Source: Sphaerisporangium sp040649355 | Lineage (GTDB): Bacteria > Actinomycetota > Actinomycetes > Streptosporangiales > Streptosporangiaceae | Direction: 5' to 3' | DNA length: 64,000 bases | Assembly: GCF_043197795.1 (NCBI RefSeq) | Contig: NZ_JBICTU010000016.1 | Span: 62,001 to 126,000, forward strand | Shown here: positions 24,654-31,981 of the stretch, one piece after another | Layout: the number at the start of each line of letters is the position of its first letter | How positions within the stretch are numbered: position 1 is the first letter of the stretch | Notes under the pieces: model-generated | What the model was told of the DNA's origin: nothing | Database searches by the model: none | Seen by the model: the letters and a program-made list of their open reading frames with translations, nothing else | Made by a program: the position numbers and the translations under genes

Positions 24654-25142
24654 ATGGCCGAGATCAAGTCAGTGCACAGCCTCATGGAGGACTACCAGCG
24701 GCACGTCACCCGGCTGGAGGAACTCCGCCAGCTGCTGGAGGAACGGCTCGTCGTGGCCAGAGCCGAGCTCCACCGGCTCAGCGAGCAGCGGGCCGGGCAC
24801 AGGGGAACCTTCGCCTCGGCCCCCGGAGGCGCACCCGGCGGCTCCGGAAACGCCCCGAGCGGCTCCGGAAACGCGCCGAGCGACTTGGGAAAGGCCCCGA
24901 GCGGGTCCGGGAAGGCCCTGTACGATCACGGCGGCTCCGGGGACGGTGCGGGTGGGTCCCTCCGGCAGGTACGCCTGCACGTCATCGAGATCGAGTCCGC
25001 GATCGAGCGGATGGACCGAGGGCTTTACGGCACCTGCAAGCAGTGTGGAGCGTTCATCCCGCTGAAGGAGCTGTTGCGCGCTCCGCATGAGCAGCGGTGC
25101 GCCGCCTGTGCCGACGCCGAACGCACTCGGTCGACGGCATGA
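24654..25142 (+). CDS. DksA/TraR-type C4 zinc-finger protein
   Basis: A 162-residue protein. N-terminal coiled coil (about 8-48), a Gly/Ser linker and a C-terminal zinc finger with C128-x-x-C131 and C149-x-x-C152. The family acts through the RNA polymerase secondary channel in some bacteria; the exact role of these actinobacterial versions is not known. GAGGAG lies ten bases before ATG 24654. The linker is built from a 21-bp repeat. It is followed 92 bp later by a second member of the family. Confidence 0.88.
   Translation: MAEIKSVHSLMEDYQRHVTRLEELRQLLEERLVVARAELHRLSEQRAGHRGTFASAPGGAPGGSGNAPSGSGNAPSDLGKAPSGSGKALYDHGGSGDGAGGSLRQVRLHVIEIESAIERMDRGLYGTCKQCGAFIPLKELLRAPHEQRCAACADAERTRSTA
24840..24923 (+). 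repeat. 21-bp repeat, 4 copies, in DksA-type linker
   Basis: Encodes the heptapeptides GSGNAPS, GSGNAPS, DLGKAPS and GSGKALY (residues 63-90) between the coiled coil and the zinc finger. Confidence 0.8.
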
Positions 25143-25234
25143 AGGCCACCGGCGGCCACGCGAGCACCGGTCGTCAGGCCGCCCTCGACGGGCTTCCCTC
25201 AGCGGTACGACCTTCCCGAAAGGGGTCAGGAACC

Positions 25235-25576
25235 ATGAAGGCCGACGAGGAGAGGACCCGGCTCAGCCGGCTGCAGGTCCGCGTTCTCCGGGAGGAGATG
25301 GAGACGCAACTGGTGTGGCGGACCACCCAGCTGAGCGATCTGAAGGGCTCGATCGAGAACGGCGACGTGCAGGACATCTCGCGGCAGGAGGTGCTCGCCG
25401 ACATCGCCGCCACCGGCCGCGTCATCGCGGAGATCCGGCGCAGCCTGGACAAGGTGGACGACGGAACCTACGGCCGGTGCGCCGGCTGCGGGTCGGGCAT
25501 CCCGTTCGACCGGTTGAAGATCAGGCCGCTCAGCCGGTACTGCATGGCCTGCCAGCTCCGGCACGAGTCCCGCTGA
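25235..25576 (+). CDS. Second DksA/TraR-type C4 zinc-finger protein
   Basis: A 113-residue protein: helical N-terminal two thirds (RTRLSRLQVRVLREEMETQLVW ...) and a C-terminal zinc finger with C82-x-x-C85 and C103-x-x-C106. It lacks the Gly/Ser linker of its upstream paralogue. ATG 25235 (M-K-A-D-E-E) is preceded by AGGGGTCAGGA. Tandem paralogues suggest duplication followed by linker expansion in the first copy (inference). Confidence 0.88.
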   Translation: MKADEERTRLSRLQVRVLREEMETQLVWRTTQLSDLKGSIENGDVQDISRQEVLADIAATGRVIAEIRRSLDKVDDGTYGRCAGCGSGIPFDRLKIRPLSRYCMACQLRHESR

Positions 25577-25738
25577 CCGCCCCGGGCTCACCCGCCGGCC
25601 CACCAGGCCGAGGCCATGCCCACCGCCCCTGACCCGCCTGCCCGCCCCACCCCGGACGGCGGGCGGGCCAGGGGCGACCCCAAACCGATACCTGCGAAAA
25701 CCGCTGTCGTCAGGCCCCCGATCGCTAGCATCCGGGCT

Positions 25739-26470
25739 GTGTCGAAAAGGTCGCTCACCTATTGGTCGCCCCGTCCGCGCGTGCCCGGTGCCCGTGCGCC
25801 GTGGATCGTGGCGCAGTTCCTCCTGTCGTTGTGCCTGGTCGCCGCGTGCGCCTCGTCTCCGGACGCCGCCGCCTTGCCCAGCGGGCAGGATCTCGTCAGG
25901 AAGTCCTCGGAGGCGATGCGGTCGGTGCGGACCGTCGCCTTCACGATCGCGACCGAAGGCAAGCCTCCCGTCCCGGTCAAGCACGCCGAGGGCTCCTTGA
26001 CCAGGGAGGCTGACGCCAAGGGCACGCTCCAGATCGACGTCCTCGGTAACCTTCAGGAGCTCGACTTCGTCCTCACGGGCGACACCGTGTACTTCAAGGG
26101 TCCCACCGGCGGATACCAGACGATGACCCGCGAGGAACTGGCCGGCATCTACGACCCGTCGGCCATCCTCAACCCCGACAAGGGGGTCGCGCACCTGCTC
26201 GCCACCGCGTCCGACCCGAGGGCCGAGGCCGAGGAGCAGATCGGCGGCGCGGACGCCTACCGGGTCGCGGTGAACCTGTCGCAGCAGGCCATCGCCACGC
26301 TGGTGCCGGGCGTGAACCAGGGGGTGAACGGCCAGGTGTGGATCGACAAGGCGACGAACCGCCTGCTCAAGGCGAGCCTGCCCATAGGCGGCGGCACCAA
26401 CGCGGGCACGGTCGTCGTCACCTTCAGCGACTACGACGCCCCGGTCACGATCACCGCCCCGCCGAAGTGA
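25739..26470 (+). CDS. LprG/LppX-like lipoprotein
   Basis: A 243-residue lipoprotein of the LppX/LprA/LprF/LprG family. A signal peptide with a lipobox (LCLVAAC) gives lipidated C37. The mature part has the LprG-type order: SGQDLVRKSSEAMRSVRTVAF, TLQIDVLGNLQELDFVLTGD, VYFKGPTGGYQTM and a C-terminal GQVWIDKATNRLLKASL. Family members carry triacylated lipids in a hydrophobic cavity. GTG 25739 lies only eight bases past a TAGCAT -10-like box, so a leaderless transcript is possible. A 14-TM MFS pump gene follows. Confidence 0.88.
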   Translation: MSKRSLTYWSPRPRVPGARAPWIVAQFLLSLCLVAACASSPDAAALPSGQDLVRKSSEAMRSVRTVAFTIATEGKPPVPVKHAEGSLTREADAKGTLQIDVLGNLQELDFVLTGDTVYFKGPTGGYQTMTREELAGIYDPSAILNPDKGVAHLLATASDPRAEAEEQIGGADAYRVAVNLSQQAIATLVPGVNQGVNGQVWIDKATNRLLKASLPIGGGTNAGTVVVTFSDYDAPVTITAPPK

Positions 26471-26571
26471 CCCGATGACCACCCCTTCCCGTCTCGATGA
26501 CCGCCGGAGCGAGCCGGCGCCGCCCCACCACGATCACCGCCCACGTCCTTCCGAGCCGGCGAGGTGAGCCT

Positions 26572-28125
26572 GTGACCACCCCGTCCCATCCCGTCGCGGG
26601 AACCACGTCCGCCGGGCCGTCCGCGCCCGGTCCCGGCGCCACCCGCCGGGTGGCACTGGGCGTCGGGGGCACCGCCGTGCTGCTGGCCGCGCTGGACGCG
26701 TACGTCGTCGTCACCGTCCTGATCGACATCGCCAAGGACGTGGGGGTGCCGCTCAACCATCTCGAACGGGCGACACCGGTCGTCACCGGCTTCCTGCTCG
26801 GCTACATCGCGGCGATGCCCCTGCTCGGGCAGCTCTCCGACCGGTACGGGCGGCGCCCGCTGATCCACGCGTGCCTGGCCGGGTTCGCGGCGGGCTCGGC
26901 GGTGACGGCGCTCGCCGGGTCGATCCCGATGCTGACGGCCGGCCGTACGCTCCAGGGGATCGCCGGCGGGGCGCTGCTGCCGATCACCATGGCCCTGGTC
27001 GGCGACCTGTGGGACGAGCACGCCCGCCCGGTGGCCCTCGGAGCGGTCGGGGCCGCACAGGAGCTGGGAAGCGTTCTGGGCCCGCTGTACGGCGCTGGGC
27101 TCGCCGCCCTGGTCGGATGGCGCGGGATCTTCTGGGTGAACCTCCCGCTCGCCCTCCTCGCGGCGATCGCCGTCCACCGCACGGTGCCTCCCCCTGCCGC
27201 CAGGACCGGCCCCCGGGCGCGCGTCGACGTCGTGGGCGGGCTGCTACTCGCGCTGGCGCTCGGCCTGCTCGTGGCCGGGCTGTACAACCCCGAGCCGGAC
27301 AAGGCGGTCCTGCCCTCCTGGGGCGTGCCGGCCATCGCCGCCGGGGTGGTCGCCGCCGCGCTGTTCGTCGTGTGGGAGCTGCGCTCGACGACCCGCCTGC
27401 TGGACATGTCGGGCGTGCGGCGTGGCCCGTTCTTCGCCTCGCTCGCGGCGAGCTCCCTGACCGGTGCCGCGCTGCTCGTCACGCTGGTGGACGTGCAGCT
27501 CACGGCGCAGACGCTGCTCGGCAAGGACACCGTGGGCGGGGCACTGGTGCTGTCGAGGTTCCTGGTGGCACTCGCCGTCGCGGCGCTGGCCGGAGGCGTG
27601 CTGGCCCGCCGGTACGGCGAGCGCGTCGTCGCCGTGGCCGGACTGGTCGTGGCCTGCGCCGGCTACGCGCTGATCTCGCGATGGCCCGTCGGCCTGGCCG
27701 CCGCGGAGTACCCCCTCGGGCTCCCCCGGGTCGACGTCGACCTGGTCATCGCCGGTCTCGGGCTCGGCGCGGTGATCGCCCCGATCTCCTCGGCGGTGCT
27801 CCGCGTGACCCCCGCGGGACGGCACGGGGTGGCCTCGGCCGCGGTCGTCGTGGCCCGCATGATGGGCATGCTGCTCGGCGTCGCCGGGCTCTCGGCGTGG
27901 GGCTTCCACCGCTTCCAGTCGCTTACCGCGCACCTGGACACTCCGCTGCCGTTCGGCGTCGAGCCCGCGGAGTACGCCCGGCGCCTCGCCGCGTACACCG
28001 CCAAGGTCAGCGAGGCCCTGCACACGGAGTACACCGAGATCTTCCTGCTGACCGCCGTCCTGTGCGGCATCGCCGCCCTGACGGCCCTCGCCCTCCCCCG
28101 CCGCTCCGCCGAGAGCGCTGGGTAG
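26572..28125 (+). CDS. 14-TM MFS transporter, P55-like
   Basis: Drug:H+ antiporter-2 type MFS pump of 517 residues and about 14 membrane segments. Motif A is GQLSDRYGRRP between TM2 and TM3, and motif C-like GAAQELGSVLGPLYG is in TM5. GTG 26572 is preceded by GAGGTGA. It follows the LprG-like gene by 101 bp on the same strand, the order of the mycobacterial lprG-p55 operon, where the pair moves lipids to the outer envelope. A similar lipid-export role is inferred. A strong bidirectional terminator lies 55 bp downstream. Confidence 0.9.
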   Translation: MTTPSHPVAGTTSAGPSAPGPGATRRVALGVGGTAVLLAALDAYVVVTVLIDIAKDVGVPLNHLERATPVVTGFLLGYIAAMPLLGQLSDRYGRRPLIHACLAGFAAGSAVTALAGSIPMLTAGRTLQGIAGGALLPITMALVGDLWDEHARPVALGAVGAAQELGSVLGPLYGAGLAALVGWRGIFWVNLPLALLAAIAVHRTVPPPAARTGPRARVDVVGGLLLALALGLLVAGLYNPEPDKAVLPSWGVPAIAAGVVAAALFVVWELRSTTRLLDMSGVRRGPFFASLAASSLTGAALLVTLVDVQLTAQTLLGKDTVGGALVLSRFLVALAVAALAGGVLARRYGERVVAVAGLVVACAGYALISRWPVGLAAAEYPLGLPRVDVDLVIAGLGLGAVIAPISSAVLRVTPAGRHGVASAAVVVARMMGMLLGVAGLSAWGFHRFQSLTAHLDTPLPFGVEPAEYARRLAAYTAKVSEALHTEYTEIFLLTAVLCGIAALTALALPRRSAESAG

Positions 28126-28179
28126 GCGGGAGCCGTCGACCACCCCTCACACCCGACGGGACTCCGAAGCGTCCCGAAA

Positions 28180-28220
28180 CGCCGCGGGACCCCATGGAGC
28201 AGCCATGGGGTCCCGCGGCG
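28180..28220. terminator. Perfect 18-bp bidirectional terminator
   Basis: CGCCGCGGGACCCCATGG (28180-28197) and CCATGGGGTCCCGCGGCG (28203-28220) with loop AGCAG. It sits between the stop of the plus-strand MFS gene (28125) and the stop of minus-strand der (28236), so it can serve both. Confidence 0.9.
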
Positions 28221-28235
28221 GGTCGTCGAGGGTGG

Positions 28236-29687
28236 TCACTTCTTCTTGGGGGCTCCGCGCTTCTCGCGGATGCGCATGGTCACCTCGACCGGGGAGCCGG
28301 CGAAGCCGAACTCCTCGCGGATGCGGCGCTCGATGAAGCGGCGGTAGGTCTCCTCAAGGAAGCCCGAGGTGAACAGCACGAACTTGGGCGGCTCGGTCGA
28401 CGCCTGGGTGGCGAAGAGGATCTTCGGCTGCTTGCCGCTGCGGACCGGCGGGGGCGTGGCCGCCACCAGCTCCGACAGGAAGGTGTTCAACCGGCCCGTG
28501 GACACGCGCGTGCTCCAGGATTCCAGAGCGCGCTCGATCGCCGGGACGAGCCTTTCGACGTGCCGCCCGGTCTTGGCGGAGATGTTGACGCGCAGTGCCC
28601 ACGGGACGCGGACGAGCTGGCGGTCGATCTCCTTCTCCAGGTAGTAGCGCCGGTCCTCGTCGACCAGGTCCCACTTGTTGAACGCGACCACCATCGAACG
28701 GCCCGACTCGATCACCATGCTGATGATGCGCAGGTCCTGCTCGGTGAGCACGTCGGAGGCGTCGATGAGCACCACGGCGACCTCGGACCGCTCCAGGGCG
28801 GCCTTGGTGCGCATGCCCGCGTAGAAGTCGGCCCCCTGGAGCTCTCGCTCGCGGCGCCTGATGCCCGCGGTGTCGACGAAGCGCCAGGGCTTGCCGCCGA
28901 GCTGGATCAGCTCGTCGACCGGGTCGCGGGTGGTGCCGGCCATCGGGTCGACCAGCACCCGCTCCTCGCCCGCCAGCTTGTTCAGCAGGGAGGACTTGCC
29001 GACGTTGGGCTTGCCGACCAGGGCGATGCGCCGGGGGCCCCGCTCGGCGCCGAAGCGCTGCGGCGGCGCCTCCGGCATGGCGTCCAGCAGGATGTCGAGC
29101 AGGTCACCGCTGGAACGGCCGTGCAGGGCCGAGACCGGCTGCGGCTCGCCCAGCCCGAGCGACCACAGCGACGTGGCCTCCAGCTCCATGCGCTGGTCGT
29201 CGACCTTGTTGGCGGCCAGCACGAGGGGCTTGCCCGAGCGCCGGAGCACCGCGGCCACAGTCTCGTCGGCGTCGGTGACCCCGACCGTCGCGTCCACGAC
29301 GAAAAGGATCACGTCGGCCAGCTCGACCGCGATCTGCGCCTGCTCGGCGATGCGCAGGGCCATGCCGGTGGCATCGGGATCCCACCCGCCGGTGTCGACG
29401 ATGGTGAACCTGCGGCCTCGCCAGGTGCCCTCGTACGTCACGCGGTCGCGGGTCACGCCCGGCACGTCCTCCACGACCGCCTCGCGGCGGCCGATGATGC
29501 GGTTGACCAGCGTGGACTTGCCCACGTTGGGACGCCCGACCACGGCCACCACAGGGAGCGGACCGAAGTCCGGCTCCTCCTCGGTGGCGACGCCGTCGTC
29601 CTCGAACTCCGCGATATGGGCCTCGATCCAGCCGCCCTCGTCGCCGTACTCCCCCGTCACGTCACGTCCGTTTCCATTTGTGCTCAC
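28236..29687 (-). CDS. der: Ribosome biogenesis GTPase Der (EngA)
   Basis: Essential tandem-GTPase protein for 50S assembly, 483 residues. The first G domain has GRPNVGKS (51-58) and NKVD (160-163); the second has GKPNVGKS (225-232) and NKWD. A C-terminal KH-like domain follows. The first 45 residues are an acidic extension usual in actinobacteria. It starts with GTG 29687 and GGAG just upstream. It follows cmk by 58 bp. It ends the core gene run that begins with pyrG. Confidence 0.97.
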   Translation of the reverse strand: MSTNGNGRDVTGEYGDEGGWIEAHIAEFEDDGVATEEEPDFGPLPVVAVVGRPNVGKSTLVNRIIGRREAVVEDVPGVTRDRVTYEGTWRGRRFTIVDTGGWDPDATGMALRIAEQAQIAVELADVILFVVDATVGVTDADETVAAVLRRSGKPLVLAANKVDDQRMELEATSLWSLGLGEPQPVSALHGRSSGDLLDILLDAMPEAPPQRFGAERGPRRIALVGKPNVGKSSLLNKLAGEERVLVDPMAGTTRDPVDELIQLGGKPWRFVDTAGIRRRERELQGADFYAGMRTKAALERSEVAVVLIDASDVLTEQDLRIISMVIESGRSMVVAFNKWDLVDEDRRYYLEKEIDRQLVRVPWALRVNISAKTGRHVERLVPAIERALESWSTRVSTGRLNTFLSELVAATPPPVRSGKQPKILFATQASTEPPKFVLFTSGFLEETYRRFIERRIREEFGFAGSPVEVTMRIREKRGAPKKK

Positions 29688-29745
29688 TCTTCTCCAGCGG
29701 CTCGGCGGGACGGGACGTCCTGCGCCCGCCGCACGGCGTCACCGG

Positions 29746-30402
29746 TCAGGTGCGCTCTTTCACAAGTCTCAGGACCTCGGAGACGACCTCTTCGAGGTTG
29801 AGCTCCGTGGTGTCGAGCTCGATCGCGTCGGCCGCCATCACCAGAGGATCGGCCTTACGCGTCGAGTCCAGGGTGTCACGGCGGGCCATCTCGGCCTGCT
29901 GCGCCGCGACCGTCGTGCCGGTCAGCTCGGCGGTGCGGCGCCGGGCGCGGGCCTCGGGGCTCGCGGTGAGGTAGACCTTGACCGGCGCTGCGGGGGCCAC
30001 GACCGTGCCGATGTCACGGCCCTCGACAACGATATCGCCCTCACCGATGATGGCGCGCTGCTCGGCGACCAGCCGGCTGCGGACCTCGGGGACGGCACTG
30101 ACCGCGGAGACCGCGGAGGTGACCTCGTGGGTGCGGATCTGGACCGCCACGTCGACGCCGTCGACGGTGACGCCGGGAGCGTCGGGGTCGGTGCCGATGA
30201 CGAGCACGGGCTCGGCGGCCCGGTCGGCGAGCGCCGCCGGGTCGGCCGGATCGACGCCGTGCTCCAGCATCCACCACGTGATCGCGCGGTACATCGCCCC
30301 GGTGTCCAGATAGCGGAACCCCAGCGCGCGCGCCACGCCGCGCGAGGCGCTCGACTTGCCCGACCCCGAAGGGCCGTCCATGGCGACGACCAGTGCGGTC
30401 AC
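29746..30402 (-). CDS. cmk: Cytidylate kinase
   Basis: Phosphorylates CMP and dCMP; 218 residues. P-loop DGPSGSGKSS (residues 9-18), then GFRYLDTGAMYRAITW, and the conserved GRDIGTVVAP and RRDTLDSTRKADPL blocks. GTG 30402 is preceded by GGAGA. It lies between tyrA and der, the usual actinobacterial order. It complements the upstream pyrG in pyrimidine nucleotide supply. Confidence 0.96.
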   Translation of the reverse strand: MTALVVAMDGPSGSGKSSASRGVARALGFRYLDTGAMYRAITWWMLEHGVDPADPAALADRAAEPVLVIGTDPDAPGVTVDGVDVAVQIRTHEVTSAVSAVSAVPEVRSRLVAEQRAIIGEGDIVVEGRDIGTVVAPAAPVKVYLTASPEARARRRTAELTGTTVAAQQAEMARRDTLDSTRKADPLVMAADAIELDTTELNLEEVVSEVLRLVKERT

Positions 30403-30481
30403 GGCATCTCCCTCTGCGTCCCGATTGAGTTGTCCGCAAAGAGGTTACCGGGAAACGTCCACCACCCGGGCATCGTCGCCC

Positions 30482-31576
30482 CTACGGGACGTGCCATCCG
30501 TGCTCGCGGAGGGCCGTGGCCAGAACCTCGGCCGACTCGGGCTCGACGGACAGCTCGGCGGCGCCCAGGAGCAGCCCGGGGGCGTGCTCCAGGCGGACGT
30601 CCTCGATGTTGACCCCGGCGTCCTTGGCCGCCTGGAACAGGCGGGCAAGCTCGCCCGGACGGTCGCCGACGAGGACCTGGACCACCGCGTACGACCCAGG
30701 GGGGCCGCCGTGCTTGCCGGGGATCCGGCTCTGGCCGGTGTTGCCCCGCCTGAGCAGCTCGGTGACCCCGCCGATGGCGGCGCCGTCGTCGACGGACACG
30801 GCGCGCAGGGCCGCCGCGGCGGCCGACAGATCGGTGGCGACCGCCTCCAGGATCTCGGCCACCGGGCGGGCGTTGCCCGACAGGATGACGGTCCACATGC
30901 CCGGGTCTCCCCCGGCGACGCGGGTGACGTCGCGCACCCCCGGCCCGGCGAGGCCGAGCGCGGTGTCGGAGGCCTCGGCCAGGCGGGCCGCCATGGCCGC
31001 CGCCGCCACATGCGGGGCGTGCGAGACCAGGGCGACCGCCTCGTCGTGGGCGACGGGATCCACCTGGACGGCGTTCCCCCCGCACAGCTTGATCAGGGAC
31101 AGGACGGCCTCGACGGCCCGCGCCGAGGTCTCAGGCCCCGGGCAGTACGCCCAGGGGCGGCCGAGGAACACGTCGGGGCGCGCCGCGGCCGGGCCGGACC
31201 GTTCGCGACCGGCGAGCGGGTGCCCCGCGACGTAGGTGCTCATGTCGCAGCCGAGCTCGGCCGCCTGGGCGATGGGCAGCGCCTTGACGCTGGCCACGTC
31301 GGTGTAGAACCGGGCAGCCTCGGTCTTCTGCAGGTCGAGCAGCCACTGCGCCACGAACTGGGGCGGCACGGCGACCACGGCGAGATCGACGCGCTCGCCG
31401 CCTGGCGCCCACTCTTCACCCGCCCCGAGCTCCCGCGCCAGCACGACGGCCCGGGGGTCCTGGTCGGCGAGCTTGACCGTGACCCCGTGCCCCCGCAGGG
31501 CGAGGGCGACGGAGGTGCCGATCAGGCCGGTGCCGACGACCAGGACGCTCCGGATGCCGGTCGGTTCGTCGCTCAC
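30482..31576 (-). CDS. tyrA: Prephenate dehydrogenase
   Basis: Oxidises prephenate to 4-hydroxyphenylpyruvate for tyrosine. It has 364 residues: an N-terminal NAD domain with SVLVVGTGLIGTS (10-22), catalytic HPLAGRERSG, the SHAPHVAAAA helix, and a C-terminal ACT domain (about 295-364) likely to bind tyrosine for feedback control. GTG 31576 overlaps the aroH stop (GTGA), coupling the two consecutive steps from chorismate. Confidence 0.95.
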   Translation of the reverse strand: MSDEPTGIRSVLVVGTGLIGTSVALALRGHGVTVKLADQDPRAVVLARELGAGEEWAPGGERVDLAVVAVPPQFVAQWLLDLQKTEAARFYTDVASVKALPIAQAAELGCDMSTYVAGHPLAGRERSGPAAARPDVFLGRPWAYCPGPETSARAVEAVLSLIKLCGGNAVQVDPVAHDEAVALVSHAPHVAAAAMAARLAEASDTALGLAGPGVRDVTRVAGGDPGMWTVILSGNARPVAEILEAVATDLSAAAAALRAVSVDDGAAIGGVTELLRRGNTGQSRIPGKHGGPPGSYAVVQVLVGDRPGELARLFQAAKDAGVNIEDVRLEHAPGLLLGAAELSVEPESAEVLATALREHGWHVP

Positions 31577-31932
31577 TGGGCGATGTCCACTCTCAGGGCG
31601 ACGGCCCCGCGGAGGTACACGTGCTGGATCTCGTGGCGGGGCCGGTCGGTCTCCACGTGGGCCATCAGGCGCACCACGCGCGGCAGCGCGCCCGGGACGT
31701 CGATCTCGCTCGCGCAGATCAGCGGCACGTCGTGGAAGCCGAGCTTACGGGCGGCGAGCGCGGGGAACTCCGCGGTGAGGTCGGGCGTGGCCGTGAAGAT
31801 CACGCTGATCACCTCGGCGGTGGTCAGGCGGTTACGCTCCATGACCTCGCTGACCAGCTCGGTCACCGCGACGAGGATCGCCTCCCGGTCGTTGGAGTCG
31901 ATCTGGGTGGCACCCCGGATGGCCCGCACCAT
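31573..31932 (-). CDS. aroH: Chorismate mutase, AroH type
   Basis: Monofunctional trimeric chorismate mutase, 119 residues, converting chorismate to prephenate. Its sequence follows the B. subtilis AroH pattern closely: IRGATQID near the N terminus, FTATPDLTAEFPALAARKLG, VPLICASEIDVPGALPRVVR, and IQHVYLRGAVALRVD at the end. AAGGGG lies before ATG 31932. Its stop overlaps the tyrA start. Confidence 0.96.
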   Translation of the reverse strand: MVRAIRGATQIDSNDREAILVAVTELVSEVMERNRLTTAEVISVIFTATPDLTAEFPALAARKLGFHDVPLICASEIDVPGALPRVVRLMAHVETDRPRHEIQHVYLRGAVALRVDIAQ

Positions 31933-31981
31933 GTCATCCCCTTCTCACTGCCGCCCGGCCAGGCCCTGCTTTCCGGACAGA

